NCBI GenBank assembly: GCA_033085395.1
Contig: JANQBS010000181.1
Span: 1 to 64,000 of the forward strand
DNA length: 64,000 bases
Source: Xanthoparmelia taractica
Taxonomy: Eukaryota > Ascomycota > Lecanoromycetes > Lecanorales > Parmeliaceae
Reading direction: 5' to 3'
Within the stretch, counting starts at the first letter, position 1. Each line of letters starts with the position of its first letter. Below the pieces are notes generated by a model. The model was not told the origin of the DNA and did not search any database. It saw only the letters and a program-made list of their open reading frames with translations. The position numbers were made by a program, and so were the translations under genes. This document shows positions 33,833-43,875 of this stretch, in pieces.

Positions 33833-36509
33833 TTCTTCTCTTCCCTTAAAAAGCTAGAAGATTGCACAAAGTCAAATTATAGCGACGGCTTTTTATACTT
33901 TATCCTCGGATCTATCCGTGCACATCTCTTATCTTTCTCGCGCATCGCGCTCGAAGCGAGCAAAAGAATGTCGCGGCTTTGTGGAGTCGGAAACTGCATA
34001 GTCTGCGTTATCATCTCCTAATGACGCATAACATCCGCCTGGAAAAGAGCACATTTCGCCCATGCACGGAGCTTCTCCGTTTGACGTTTTGATCCTCGTC
34101 GGAATATCTCGAGTAATTCAGCAGTGCTCTCGGGCGGAGAAGGTTGTGAGTTTTTATCTTATAAAGAGGCACATCTTGAAACGGTAGCAAAATACTCCGC
34201 GTCTTTAGATAAAATGAAGGTTGCCCCCAAGCGCAAAGATACCATCGTGATTCATCAAGAGGCTAAAAAAAGAAGACGGTAGTGTCCGAGTTGCATAACG
34301 ACACACTGCATGCACTTATCTTATCATGAACGGCGGCAGTCAGCAAATTGATCAGGATGATAGATGATAAGCAGAAGCGTCGCCCAAGAGCACAGCCAAT
34401 GAACTCGAGATCCGTGAATGTGGTCCATTTCTCTGGCGGCCTACCGCTCGCTCCTATTTTTTTCATCCTTCAACAGGATCTCACCGTGCGGGCTAATACG
34501 GGGCTGTAAGATGAGGACTGGCGGGAGGCGGAGACGCTGAACAAAGAGATAGATGGGTAGATTTCTTGTAGCTAGGTAGCTCATGCCTTTCCGATTAGGC
34601 GGGTGAGAAGCAGAGAAGTCGCAGCGGTTTTGTGGCAACGCTGTATTTTGGGAGAAGAGACATGGCGGGAGGTTCTGAGGGTTATGCTAGCAGAAGGCGG
34701 ATAAATTCAACCGTATCGGTTCCATGGTTTCTACAGTACGACAGAAAGGATGCCGTGAGACTGAGGTAGAGCAGCTGAGCAGATGGGCAACCTGCAAACG
34801 AGGTAGGGGCGGGGGCGAGCGCTTCATTTGCTCCGCGAGTTTAATCTATCATGTGTAAATTGGAAGATGTATTGACAATATTGTGGGTTTTCGTTCATCG
34901 TCGAATGAATAAAATAAAGTAGACGTTGCTGCATCGGAGTGTAGATTGTAGTACTCCGTACGGAGGGGCATCATTTACTTTCTTGGGGGTCCTTAGCGCC
35001 GGCCTGTGCGCGAGTCTGAGGTCTTATGAGACCCCTGAGGGCCGGGCACGAGGGTCGGAGATAGAAATCCCGATACTCGCTAAGCCCTACTAGAGGGTGT
35101 CCCCCAAACCCCCCCGGCAGTTCGTCGTCATATCTCCATTTCATGCCGCTGCCGATGAACTATAGCATGTTGTGTTTCCGTCTTAACCGTTTTTCACGTA
35201 ACAACATGAAATCGACGAGATGCAGAGAAAACGATCTTATTTGCCAATCCCATTACTACCGTTATCCCATGCCAGTATCAATCATGAACTCAATCCATGT
35301 TAGCGCAAAGAGCAGTCCAAGTATGTAGGCTCAAGCAACTTTCAATTCCCGCCAGTAGCACTCGGAACTCATCGCCCGACGGCATAAGCTTCATCCCGGA
35401 CGATGATTGATTAGTATGAATATTCTCCTTATACCTGTTCTCGTTGCTCTGAGATATAAAGCTCGCAGGCATGTTCTTGTTGTAAGCTTTTCCACTGTCA
35501 AGCGGCTCAGCCTTTGCTTCTGTCTCAGTGCATCCCCTCGCTTTTCTCTCTCGCTGTAGCTGTAATTAATCAGTAAAGATGCCACCCCCGCCCCGAAAAC
35601 AAAAGGTCGGGGACTTCCCTGGCTCAAGTACGGAGGAAATCGAGAATGAGCCAGATTATGGCATCGGAAGCCACAACCACTATATACGTATGGTAATAAT
35701 TCACTTCCTGTTGTGCAGTACATTTATGATGCCCAGGCAACTTGGAATCGGTTGCAAAACTACCGTTTGGTACTATTTTAGAAATACCGCCTTCTGACCA
35801 TCTGCTGAACTCGGGTTGAGCCGCTAAGGTATTGTATTCTACGCTATATCTTGCAGAAACATCTATGGATGGCCACGTGCTAGCCATTTTTGGAGGCGGA
35901 GCATGCGCGTTCATATTTTGCTGCAGGGGACGCAATCTGAGGTGCAGTTTGCCAGAGCAGCCGTGAGGAACGAAGTCGCAGTGCTGGCAATGGTGCACCA
36001 ACTAACTGCTCCACCAACAGTTGAACCAGTTGGTTCTAGCAGTTGACGGTGCAGTTTAAGATCTGGCAGTTGACAGTTGATATGGTTTTGATCTGAAAAC
36101 CAACTGGTCCACTGATAGTTTTGACGGTTTCCTAAATAGATAATGACTTGACTGTTTTAGGCTTAGATTAATATACGTTGAGATACTCTAGAATCCTTAG
36201 TCCTAGTCTCAGCCCTATTCGCTCAGCCCTATTTACTCAGCCCTATCTGCTTAGCCCTATACTAGCGTGCCAAGACCATTTTCTATCCTATCATCTTTAT
36301 TAATACTATTTCAACTATCGCCAGCACTGCGAAGTCACATGGGGCAGAAAGTATTGTTAAGGTCAATGAAATTGTTCTTCGTATATCATGTACAGTATCA
36401 TCACTGTAAGTTGCCGCTAGGTTATTCATGCTGGTTAGTGTAGTCTCGACCGAATACGCTTTGAAATTGACTCTGTTCCTTCCGACGCCAGTTCAAGCAA
36501 AGAAGCGGT
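33833..36509. other. Long intergenic stretch, repeats only
   Basis: About 2.7 kb without a supportable gene. Open frames at 34263-34638, 35143-35472 and 35391-36001 show no domain or consistent splicing. The block 34985-35115 is GC-rich and ends in TTGGGGG / CCCCCAA words, possibly a decayed MITE. 35990-36160 has inverted GAACCAGTTGGTT / AACCAACTGGTCC words. A 14-bp minisatellite lies at 36208-36263. Confidence 0.4.
36208..36263. repeat. 14-bp minisatellite, four copies
   Basis: Four tandem 14-bp units start at 36208, 36222, 36236 and 36250. They share CTCAGCCCTAT (the last unit CTTAGCCCTAT) and vary in the final three bases. The array lies about 250 bp beyond the 3' end of the RelA/SpoT-domain gene. 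No function is evident. Confidence 0.8.
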
Positions 36510-39209
36510 TCAGGATGATTCAAGCGGAGCACCCTCGACAGGTGTGAATTCAAGGAAAAAGTTATCACAATAAGAAGGTGATGTGTTTTCTTTTCCTATT
36601 CTACCATTCATCAGAGCCTGTAGTAGATCGCCATTGGACAAGGCGTTTTGATGCGTGCCCGTGTGAGACCCGCCTTCTCGGATGGTCCATTGTTCCGTCG
36701 AAGGAAGTAGTTTCCCTACCAAATCATTGGGTAGGTTGACAGGACCCCAGAAGTTTGGTAACCGTAGCCGGGTAAATCCTCCTGTTTGTTTAGAGCGTAT
36801 GAACAAATCGCATACAAGAATATTCATGTTAGGATCAGAAGTCTTGAATTCCCAGACAGGGCCTAGTTCCAGAGGTTTCTCGGCTCCCGTCGATACGAAT
36901 CGTGACTTTTTGACGAATATCTGGAGCTCTGCGTCTCGCCTGGGCAGAGGAGGCTTAGATTGTACTCGTACTTTCGCGGTTATATAATCAGATCGAATAT
37001 TCTCTACGATTAGATTCGCATAAGGTGAATCAGTGAACGATTTAATAGTGATGATGTCTGTTGAGCGTTGAAGAAGGTCCGATACTTTAGACAGGGTTGA
37101 AGGGGGGGTGATTGTATTAATGTATAGTTGAGGGTAAGGGTAAAGCAGTGAAATGAAAGTAATTCTAGGGTCCACGTGTTCGACCACCTGTTCATCCACA
37201 AGCTCGGAAGCACTATGCACCTTTTTCAAGTGACACCACGCCATTGAGGTGTCGTCAAACTCCAACCAAGGTCGGAAATTCACTGTTTCATCCTTTCGCA
37301 ACTCATAGAGTCCGCGCAGCGACTTGTACGCTAAAGGAAAATCCAAAGCTCTTTCAGGAGAATCTTCAGAGGTGAGAAGGCGCAAAAAGGAGTCAAAATC
37401 TAACTCGGCCATATATCCAAGAACTCGCCGCATTGTTTGAGACAATTCCTCCTCTGTGGACGGATCCTTCACGTCTCGGATTCTTTCCTCGACCTTGTCT
37501 TTAAAACATTGTACTCCTCGTATCAGACTGGCCGGGCTTTTGGCCAAATGCACGGACACGGAACGAAGGGACTTCTTCGGGGGCTCTGGATCGTTATCAA
37601 AGCGTCCGAGGCGTTCGAAGAGGGCTCCAAAAAGCGCGATGATCACAAGCGGCTTCTTGAATCGTGGTATGCTCATAAGTGTTGAAATCAATCCGGCGCA
37701 ATTCGATGCTTCCAAAGCATAATAGGATGGAGTGGAACTCTGTTTAATCGGGCATGTTTGGACGAAGATGCAGAGAAGCATTGCAAGACCTTCGGATAGA
37801 ACATCCCTTGAATCTCCTTCAGGAATGCTGAATCCAGGATCTTCGCCCATGAATAGGCAGAGCCATTCTAATATTGCACATATATACTCCCAATAGGGTC
37901 TCCGGTACTTCGCCCAATTTGAGTTTTTGAACAGCCGTCTGATCTGAGACTCTCGAATGTCTTGCAGAACCTTGTACAAGATGTATGTCTGAAGAGAATT
38001 TATCAATGGAGGCTCTCTACAAATATCATAAAACGCTGACGGATAGTCTTCTTTGACCTTATAGGATTTGAGAAGCCTCTTCAGATTGCCCGGGGTGTTG
38101 CAGCCACTTGAAAGGACAAGTTCCTGAAGAACATACTGGGCATCCCGAATATTAGAAAAATGATTTACAGAATCAGCCAAGTCTTCCAACTTCATGTAAT
38201 CTATGATAACCGGGATGATCTCCTGTGGACGTAGGATTTTAGCATCTGATTGTACACGTTGTTGATGTATATACTGCAGGTGTTGTAGAATAACCTCGCC
38301 TGTTTGAGCCAAACCGTTGATTGACTCTAGGATTTGAATCTCCTGATCAGAAAGAACTCCAGTAAGTGCTTTATACTCAAGGCCATGACTGATGTTGATA
38401 TAAGCATCCATAATGACGGAGCGAACTTGGATCTCGACCCATAGTTCATCAAAAGGCTTGGGAAGAGCTTCCCTCTCCGATCTAAACGAAACATATCGAT
38501 GCTCCTCTGTGTATCCGCGGAATCGCTTTTCAAAGGCTGTTTTGTGGTCTGTAATGGCATCATTGGCAGTCAAACTGCCACAAGAGGACCGAAGGTGCAA
38601 TGTATTGTTCCCATCCGTATCGGTCTCGACTATGCCTCCATCTGTACCGCTGTTGGCTCCATCTCCTTCCCTATCATCGACATGAACATAACTTCGTCCG
38701 CCGTTCTTCATTGAAAAGATCGCCTTTCGCTCGAATGGTCCCGGCTTATCATCAAAAATTTTCAGGACTTTCCCAAGCTCCTCAGGGAAATATAGCGCAA
38801 TTCGGAGACCCAAGACGTCGAAATGATACTTTGTAAGACCCCAAATTGTAAAAGGGGAATCTGACAGCTTGTGATTCGGCATACACTGGCGGTTATGGTC
38901 CATATCTTCGACCTTCTCATAAAGTCTCTTGCGCAAGGAATCCACGTCCTTGACGCGGGCAGTCACTACACACTTGACGTCGTTGGCTCGTAAAAGTCCT
39001 TCTAGCAATGTTCTCATGCTTTCGAGACACGACTGCAATGTTTTTCTTTCCTTCCTGCAGTTGTCGAGAAAATCCTCAAGCGGCTTGCAGGCACAAGGTT
39101 CTGCATCCCAGAAATCTCGTCCAGTTGCATTCTTGAGAGTGCTAGGGTCGCTGTAGAACGTTGTGCGAGGGTTGCTGTTGGACATTATGCTTAGGAAGCT
39201 GTCGGACAT
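36510..39209 (-). CDS. RelA/SpoT-domain protein with long C-terminus
   Basis: A single open frame of 899 residues, intronless. Residues ~40-285 fit the (p)ppGpp synthetase (RelA/SpoT) fold: VVTARVKDVDSLRKRL (R85/K87, ATP side), FDVLGLRIALYF (D131, metal-ligand position), HRYVSFR (Y239, the Y-x-S loop), then ELWVEIQVRSV (E259) and ISHGLEYKAL (H275). The key Asp, Glu, Arg and Lys are present, so nucleotide pyrophosphokinase activity is possible. The insertion at ~170-225 is acidic and low-complexity. The remaining ~600 residues are mostly helical and not recognised. Fungi are not known to use a standard stringent response, and such domains in toxins can modify nucleotides or tRNA. It diverges from the HeLo-like gene at 39840 over a ~630-bp shared promoter. 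Confidence 0.8.
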   Translation of the reverse strand: MSDSFLSIMSNSNPRTTFYSDPSTLKNATGRDFWDAEPCACKPLEDFLDNCRKERKTLQSCLESMRTLLEGLLRANDVKCVVTARVKDVDSLRKRLYEKVEDMDHNRQCMPNHKLSDSPFTIWGLTKYHFDVLGLRIALYFPEELGKVLKIFDDKPGPFERKAIFSMKNGGRSYVHVDDREGDGANSGTDGGIVETDTDGNNTLHLRSSCGSLTANDAITDHKTAFEKRFRGYTEEHRYVSFRSEREALPKPFDELWVEIQVRSVIMDAYINISHGLEYKALTGVLSDQEIQILESINGLAQTGEVILQHLQYIHQQRVQSDAKILRPQEIIPVIIDYMKLEDLADSVNHFSNIRDAQYVLQELVLSSGCNTPGNLKRLLKSYKVKEDYPSAFYDICREPPLINSLQTYILYKVLQDIRESQIRRLFKNSNWAKYRRPYWEYICAILEWLCLFMGEDPGFSIPEGDSRDVLSEGLAMLLCIFVQTCPIKQSSTPSYYALEASNCAGLISTLMSIPRFKKPLVIIALFGALFERLGRFDNDPEPPKKSLRSVSVHLAKSPASLIRGVQCFKDKVEERIRDVKDPSTEEELSQTMRRVLGYMAELDFDSFLRLLTSEDSPERALDFPLAYKSLRGLYELRKDETVNFRPWLEFDDTSMAWCHLKKVHSASELVDEQVVEHVDPRITFISLLYPYPQLYINTITPPSTLSKVSDLLQRSTDIITIKSFTDSPYANLIVENIRSDYITAKVRVQSKPPLPRRDAELQIFVKKSRFVSTGAEKPLELGPVWEFKTSDPNMNILVCDLFIRSKQTGGFTRLRLPNFWGPVNLPNDLVGKLLPSTEQWTIREGGSHTGTHQNALSNGDLLQALMNGRIGKENTSPSYCDNFFLEFTPVEGAPLESS

Positions 39210-39839
39210 TGTGCTACCAGATTACGATGGTAGAGGGTAGGCGCAGCTGAGTTTAAGCAAATAAGGCCCACTTCACCTCAGAAGTCTTAGTTAGTCGGCT
39301 GCCGTATCCAGGAGACAGTAGAATAAAAGCGTGTTGAAGTTGTCTCAGCTTGTCTTCATCTACTCATCAGCCGTAAATTTTTTTTTCTTTGCAGCCTTGT
39401 GGAGGTTCTGTTCTAAATTTAGCGACGGATTTACAAAGTATCATCACATATCACAGTCCACCAACACTACAGCGTGGCATGATAACTTTTGAGGAGATTA
39501 CTCCTCGACAAACTTCTTCTTCAGGGTCTTCTGTTACCCGAGTAAGTAGTATTCATGGCAGTGTCTTATGAAAGGACTGGTGTTGGCGTGATGTATGTAA
39601 ACTAAATCTAGTGAGAAGTATACCGTTACATGATTGGCTGCAAATGCCCTCAACTTAAGGCTGACGGCAGACCTCTCCTATAGACTCGGCCACCTTCCAA
39701 AATACCTTACAAATGTGAGCCTGCCAAAGTCTTACATCAGTACGTGGAATGAAAGCTGTGCTGGGTTTCACCGAAATCTCTTACTTTAAATTCGATCAAA
39801 GACTTGCCCTATCAAACGCCTCCGTTAGGTCATCATTCA

Positions 39840-42506
39840 ATGGCGGACCCTCTCAGCATCTCTGCCAGCGTTCTGGCCCTTACCACTGCCGTAATTCAAT
39901 CCTCCCAAAGTCTATTCGAGATCACAAAGGGCATCAAAACGGGTTCAAAAGAGATCAACGCAATATCTCGAGATGCGCAGTCTCTTCATACTACATTATC
40001 TTCGCTACGTACCGCTTTGAAAGCTTTAGAAACCAGGACAATGAACATTAAGGATGATGCCATGCTTGAGATGATCACAGCGTTGATGAATCCTCTGTCC
40101 AGTTGTGAGATTGCATTAGCAGAACTTGTATCCAAGCTGCGGAAAGTTTTGAAATGTGGCTCGAAAGATGCCGAGGAACGGACAAGTATCACGGGCGTAA
40201 AATGGATTTTGTATCTGAAGAAGGACATCAGGGATCTACAATTTCGTCTTGAAACTGCAAAAGCAACCCTGAATACTGCTTTGAGCGGCATTTCAGCGTA
40301 AGGATATTATTGCAAACTTTTGCAGACAGGAATAATGCTGACCATTCTCAGGCTTGGAGGACTGCATTTAATTACGACGAGTGATATCATGGGGGGCCCC
40401 TTGACTAGCAGGACCATCAAAATGCCTGGGGACCAAAAGTTCAAGATCCGTCGCTTCGTCCAGGAAGATACGGATACTGAAATAGATCCATCCACTATGC
40501 TTAGAACGGCTACGACGCTTAGCGACTCTGGACGAGAGATGACTTAACATGCTGAGACAGCAAGATCAAAGGCACAGACACTGAAGTTGGATAGAAGATC
40601 TTGCCAAGAGACGCAAAATCCGATTTACTCAGAAAGTATACCCCTCAGTCAATGCCCTACTCGTGTTCATCCGGGATTAGCAAAAAACCAACTGCTTCTA
40701 GGCGACATCCAAGAAGCAATACAGTGCAAAGAGACACATGGTAAGGGTAAGATCATGGACACGCATTCTCAAGTCCACACTTCGAAAGACGAAGTAGATG
40801 CACCACCAGGACATAACTCCGCTAGAGCTCTCATTTGCTCCCGATCCGAGCCATGCCCGGATGGCGTCTCCGAGTCCTCAGAGTGTGAATTCTATTCATT
40901 CGACGACAAGTGTTCAGAACATTACTGTCCGTCGCCAGCAGGGTTTCTGGAATCATCGTCATCTTTCTATCCAGAATCGTATACCATAGACAGTCTCTTC
41001 AAAGATCCACTGTTTGTCATAAGCGAGAAGCGCTCAGATATTCATCTTTGGACAAAGCATTATTTCATCCTATACGCCAAAACACCACGGCAATGGAGGA
41101 GGCTTAAAGTCTCGGCTACCTTCGAAGGATTGTCAGACAGAGCTTCTATCTTTGGTGCTGATATTTCTCATGACTCTGAACAGCAGGATATTACACTGCC
41201 ACATGTTATTTGGGACTACACAATCAGGCAGCTTTCCCAAGTTAGCCATTTTATGTTAGTGACAAATCTTTTCCTGTTCTTTAAACAGGACGAAAGTGGC
41301 TCGCTTTCCCATGATCAGACGAGATCTAGCATCCGTGAAGACTGCATGGAGGTCCGCTCGTCTGGCGAAGACCAGATCTTACGTGATATCGAGGACTTGG
41401 GGTGTAATCAATTCTTGGAGAGCGAAGTAATCACGCAGTCACGCAAGTCGTCCTCCTGTTTTATTGTGCGCGTCGAATCTCGGACTTGCATCGAGCGCAA
41501 GGCTCCTTTCGTCAACTCAGGAATGCGTGGCGCAAACGGCTTCCAGAACTTTTTCCGTGATCTGAAATTTTTGAAGTCCTTGGGTGGCTGCTCGGGTGTT
41601 GCTGAGTTTGTTGGTGTGGTGCTCGATGATACAAGAACACAACTGAGAAGTTACATATATGAATATCCTGCGCTTGGCACTGTCTTGTCGCTCTTTCTAG
41701 GCGCGCAGTCGGAACGTGAGATCATTCCATGGAGAATCCGAGAGAGCTGGGCGCGGCAACTTGTCGAAGCCGTTGCGGATATCCACGGCGGTAAAGGATC
41801 TCTTGTGGGCGGCCTCTGTTGGTTGGACGAGATAGGCGTTAGAGCAAACGGCACGATCGTACTCACTGCTCTCAGAGCCTCTCAGAGATACTTCAATCGA
41901 GGCCGAGGAATGATGGCACCTGAGCTACGTGGCATCCCTGGAACAAACACTCATACTTTGAAGAAAATGGCCAATTTTCGTACGGAAATGTTCACTCTCG
42001 GTCATCTATTATGGAGGATCGCCGAACACAAAACCAACACTGCTAGCTGTTTCTGCTCAAGATCTGCGTGCATCAGTCGTCCCCGCTACATGTGTGCAGC
42101 CGATCACGCGGACCCGATTGAACTCCCGCCGTGCAACGCCGAAGTCCCTCTCTATTTCAACGCAATCATCAAGCAATGTCGCTCCCAACATCCAAAGGAT
42201 AGGAAAACAGCCCGCCAACTACGAGAAATGTTTCCAAAGACTGCAGATCACGAACCATTCTCGACGTACAACATAAATGTCTTGAAGAGATTCGCCCGTT
42301 CGCCCACGATAACAGTCTACTGCGATGAATGCGGTTCGCCAGACATGAGCGTTCATTATCACTGCAATCAATGCTACAAGAGCAATTTCGATCTTTGCGT
42401 GGCGTGTTATGGTCAGGGAATCTCGTGTTGGGATCCACAGCATCGTTTGATGAAGAGGATCGTAACGGATGAAACCAATTTCAAAATCAAAGTAGTCCCT
42501 GAGTAA
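39840..42506 (+). CDS. HeLo-like N / pseudokinase / ZZ-finger gene, in-frame stop
   Basis: Exon 1 (39840-40297) encodes MADPLSISASVLALTTAVIQ and ~150 helical residues typical of the fungal N-terminal domain of STAND/NLR proteins (HeLo-like family). A 54-bp intron (40298-40351) leads in phase to exon 2. The frame stops once at TAA 40545-40547, then stays open to 42506. If read through or spliced around, the product would be ~870 residues. After the stop comes a kinase-like fold (QNFFRDLKFLKSLGGCSGVA, SYIYEYPALGTVLSLFL, ARQLVEAVADIHGGKG, then FTLGHLLWRIAEH) that lacks HRD and DFG, hence a pseudokinase. A C-terminal ZZ zinc finger follows (YCDECGSPDMSVHYHC and CVACYGQGISC). It could be one gene with an unrecognised intron, a gene broken by a stop, or two genes. 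Confidence 0.65.
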
Positions 42507-43875
42507 AGAAAGGGGTTTAACCGTTTGTCTTTCCTTAAGTGAAGCCGAACAGGTATCCAAAACCGTGTTTTTCACAATTTCAGGGTTGGGGAGATTTGGC
42601 TCATTGGAAACGACCTTGCATTTCGTGCCATCACCGTCCGGCAGCTGGGGGCACACGGATAAGGTAGTGCACCACCAAAGAGACAGGTGTTGATTCCAGA
42701 GCGAACCCGAATTGTTGTTCTTGGACTTGACTTTGCTTTGTACCTTATCTTAACGGAAGAGATCTTGTTCGCATCCATCGCCCAGTTCTCCCTCCTCCTA
42801 TCTACCCATCTAGCCATCAGCATAATATAGTCATAGGGTGCTATCCAAGTCAGCGCATGATACCTACCTTATATCAAAAGCCAAGAGAACAATCTTGCCC
42901 CTCTTAGACCGTTCCTTTGCCCTTAAATCACGTTCTTCCAAAAGACCCCCTATCGGCCTTAATAAAGATAACATGGTAGTTTAGAGCGAAAGACCTACCT
43001 ATACACAGGGTCCCCCGAACCTGCTAAACTCTAGCCTTACAGGCAATTCGCACTATCTCCTTGCTACCACTCCTTACTGATCAAGAACGCACATAACCTT
43101 TCAAGTACGCTTCATGACTTACTTTACACAACCTATCATCTATCTCACTAACCAGAACAACCCCGTCCCATGCCCGCTATTATCCCTCACCCTCTAGTCA
43201 GTTCCAAGCACCTTACCTTACCTTACCTTCTCTCCTCATACCTCTCTCGCCTATTCATTCCCCATACCTGCACAGCAACAACAACCGTACTCGTACCCCC
43301 AGCATTCGGCACGAACGTGTGTCCAGCAGATGACATATCTCCGTATCTCCTTTTCAGCGGATGTGCATTATTCTACGCCCGCTAATTCTCCGCAGCAGGA
43401 TGCTACGACAAACAGGGGTGGAAGATTGGAGAGAAGGGGCGTGAAAGGCGAAAGGAAGGAAGGAAAAATTTAGATTAAACGCGGCTGATGGGGGATGGAC
43501 CGATTGTGCTTTGGTAAGAGAAAGGGGTTCTGGGATAATTGGGGATGAGCGTCGTGGGTTAGGAGGAGCCGGCAGGGGGTGAGGAGGGGAGGGGGGTTTG
43601 CTAGGCGGACTAGAAGTCTTGCCAAATCAGGTAGGTTGTGTTAAGGAGATCGCGTTAGGCTACTGTGTGAATCGAGCTCTGTTGGGGGACGACTTCATGA
43701 ATCGAACGTTAAATGAATATATCAACAGAGTTGCTTGGGACATCAGGATGACAGGACTTTGACAGCTTGTATCTAGAACAACGAACCCCTTGAATGATCC
43801 TTTGAAACCAAATCATAATGAAACGATAAACACCCATCAAGCATCTCAAAAGCCTCCTCGCGCAAGGCACAAGCC
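42507..43875. other. Intergenic, no gene seen
   Basis: Lies between the 3' ends of two convergent genes. Contains a CCTTA microsatellite near 43190-43212 and G-rich runs near 43560-43600. Open frames at 42219-42823 on the - strand and 43170-43385 on the + strand show no domains. Confidence 0.35.

Noticed and set aside
34985..35115. Possible MITE with TTGGGGG/CCCCCAA ends
   Set aside because: The inverted match is short and imperfect and no target duplication could be set.
35391..36001. Two - strand frames that might form a small membrane protein
   Set aside because: No convincing domain, no phase-consistent junction and surrounding repeat-like sequence.
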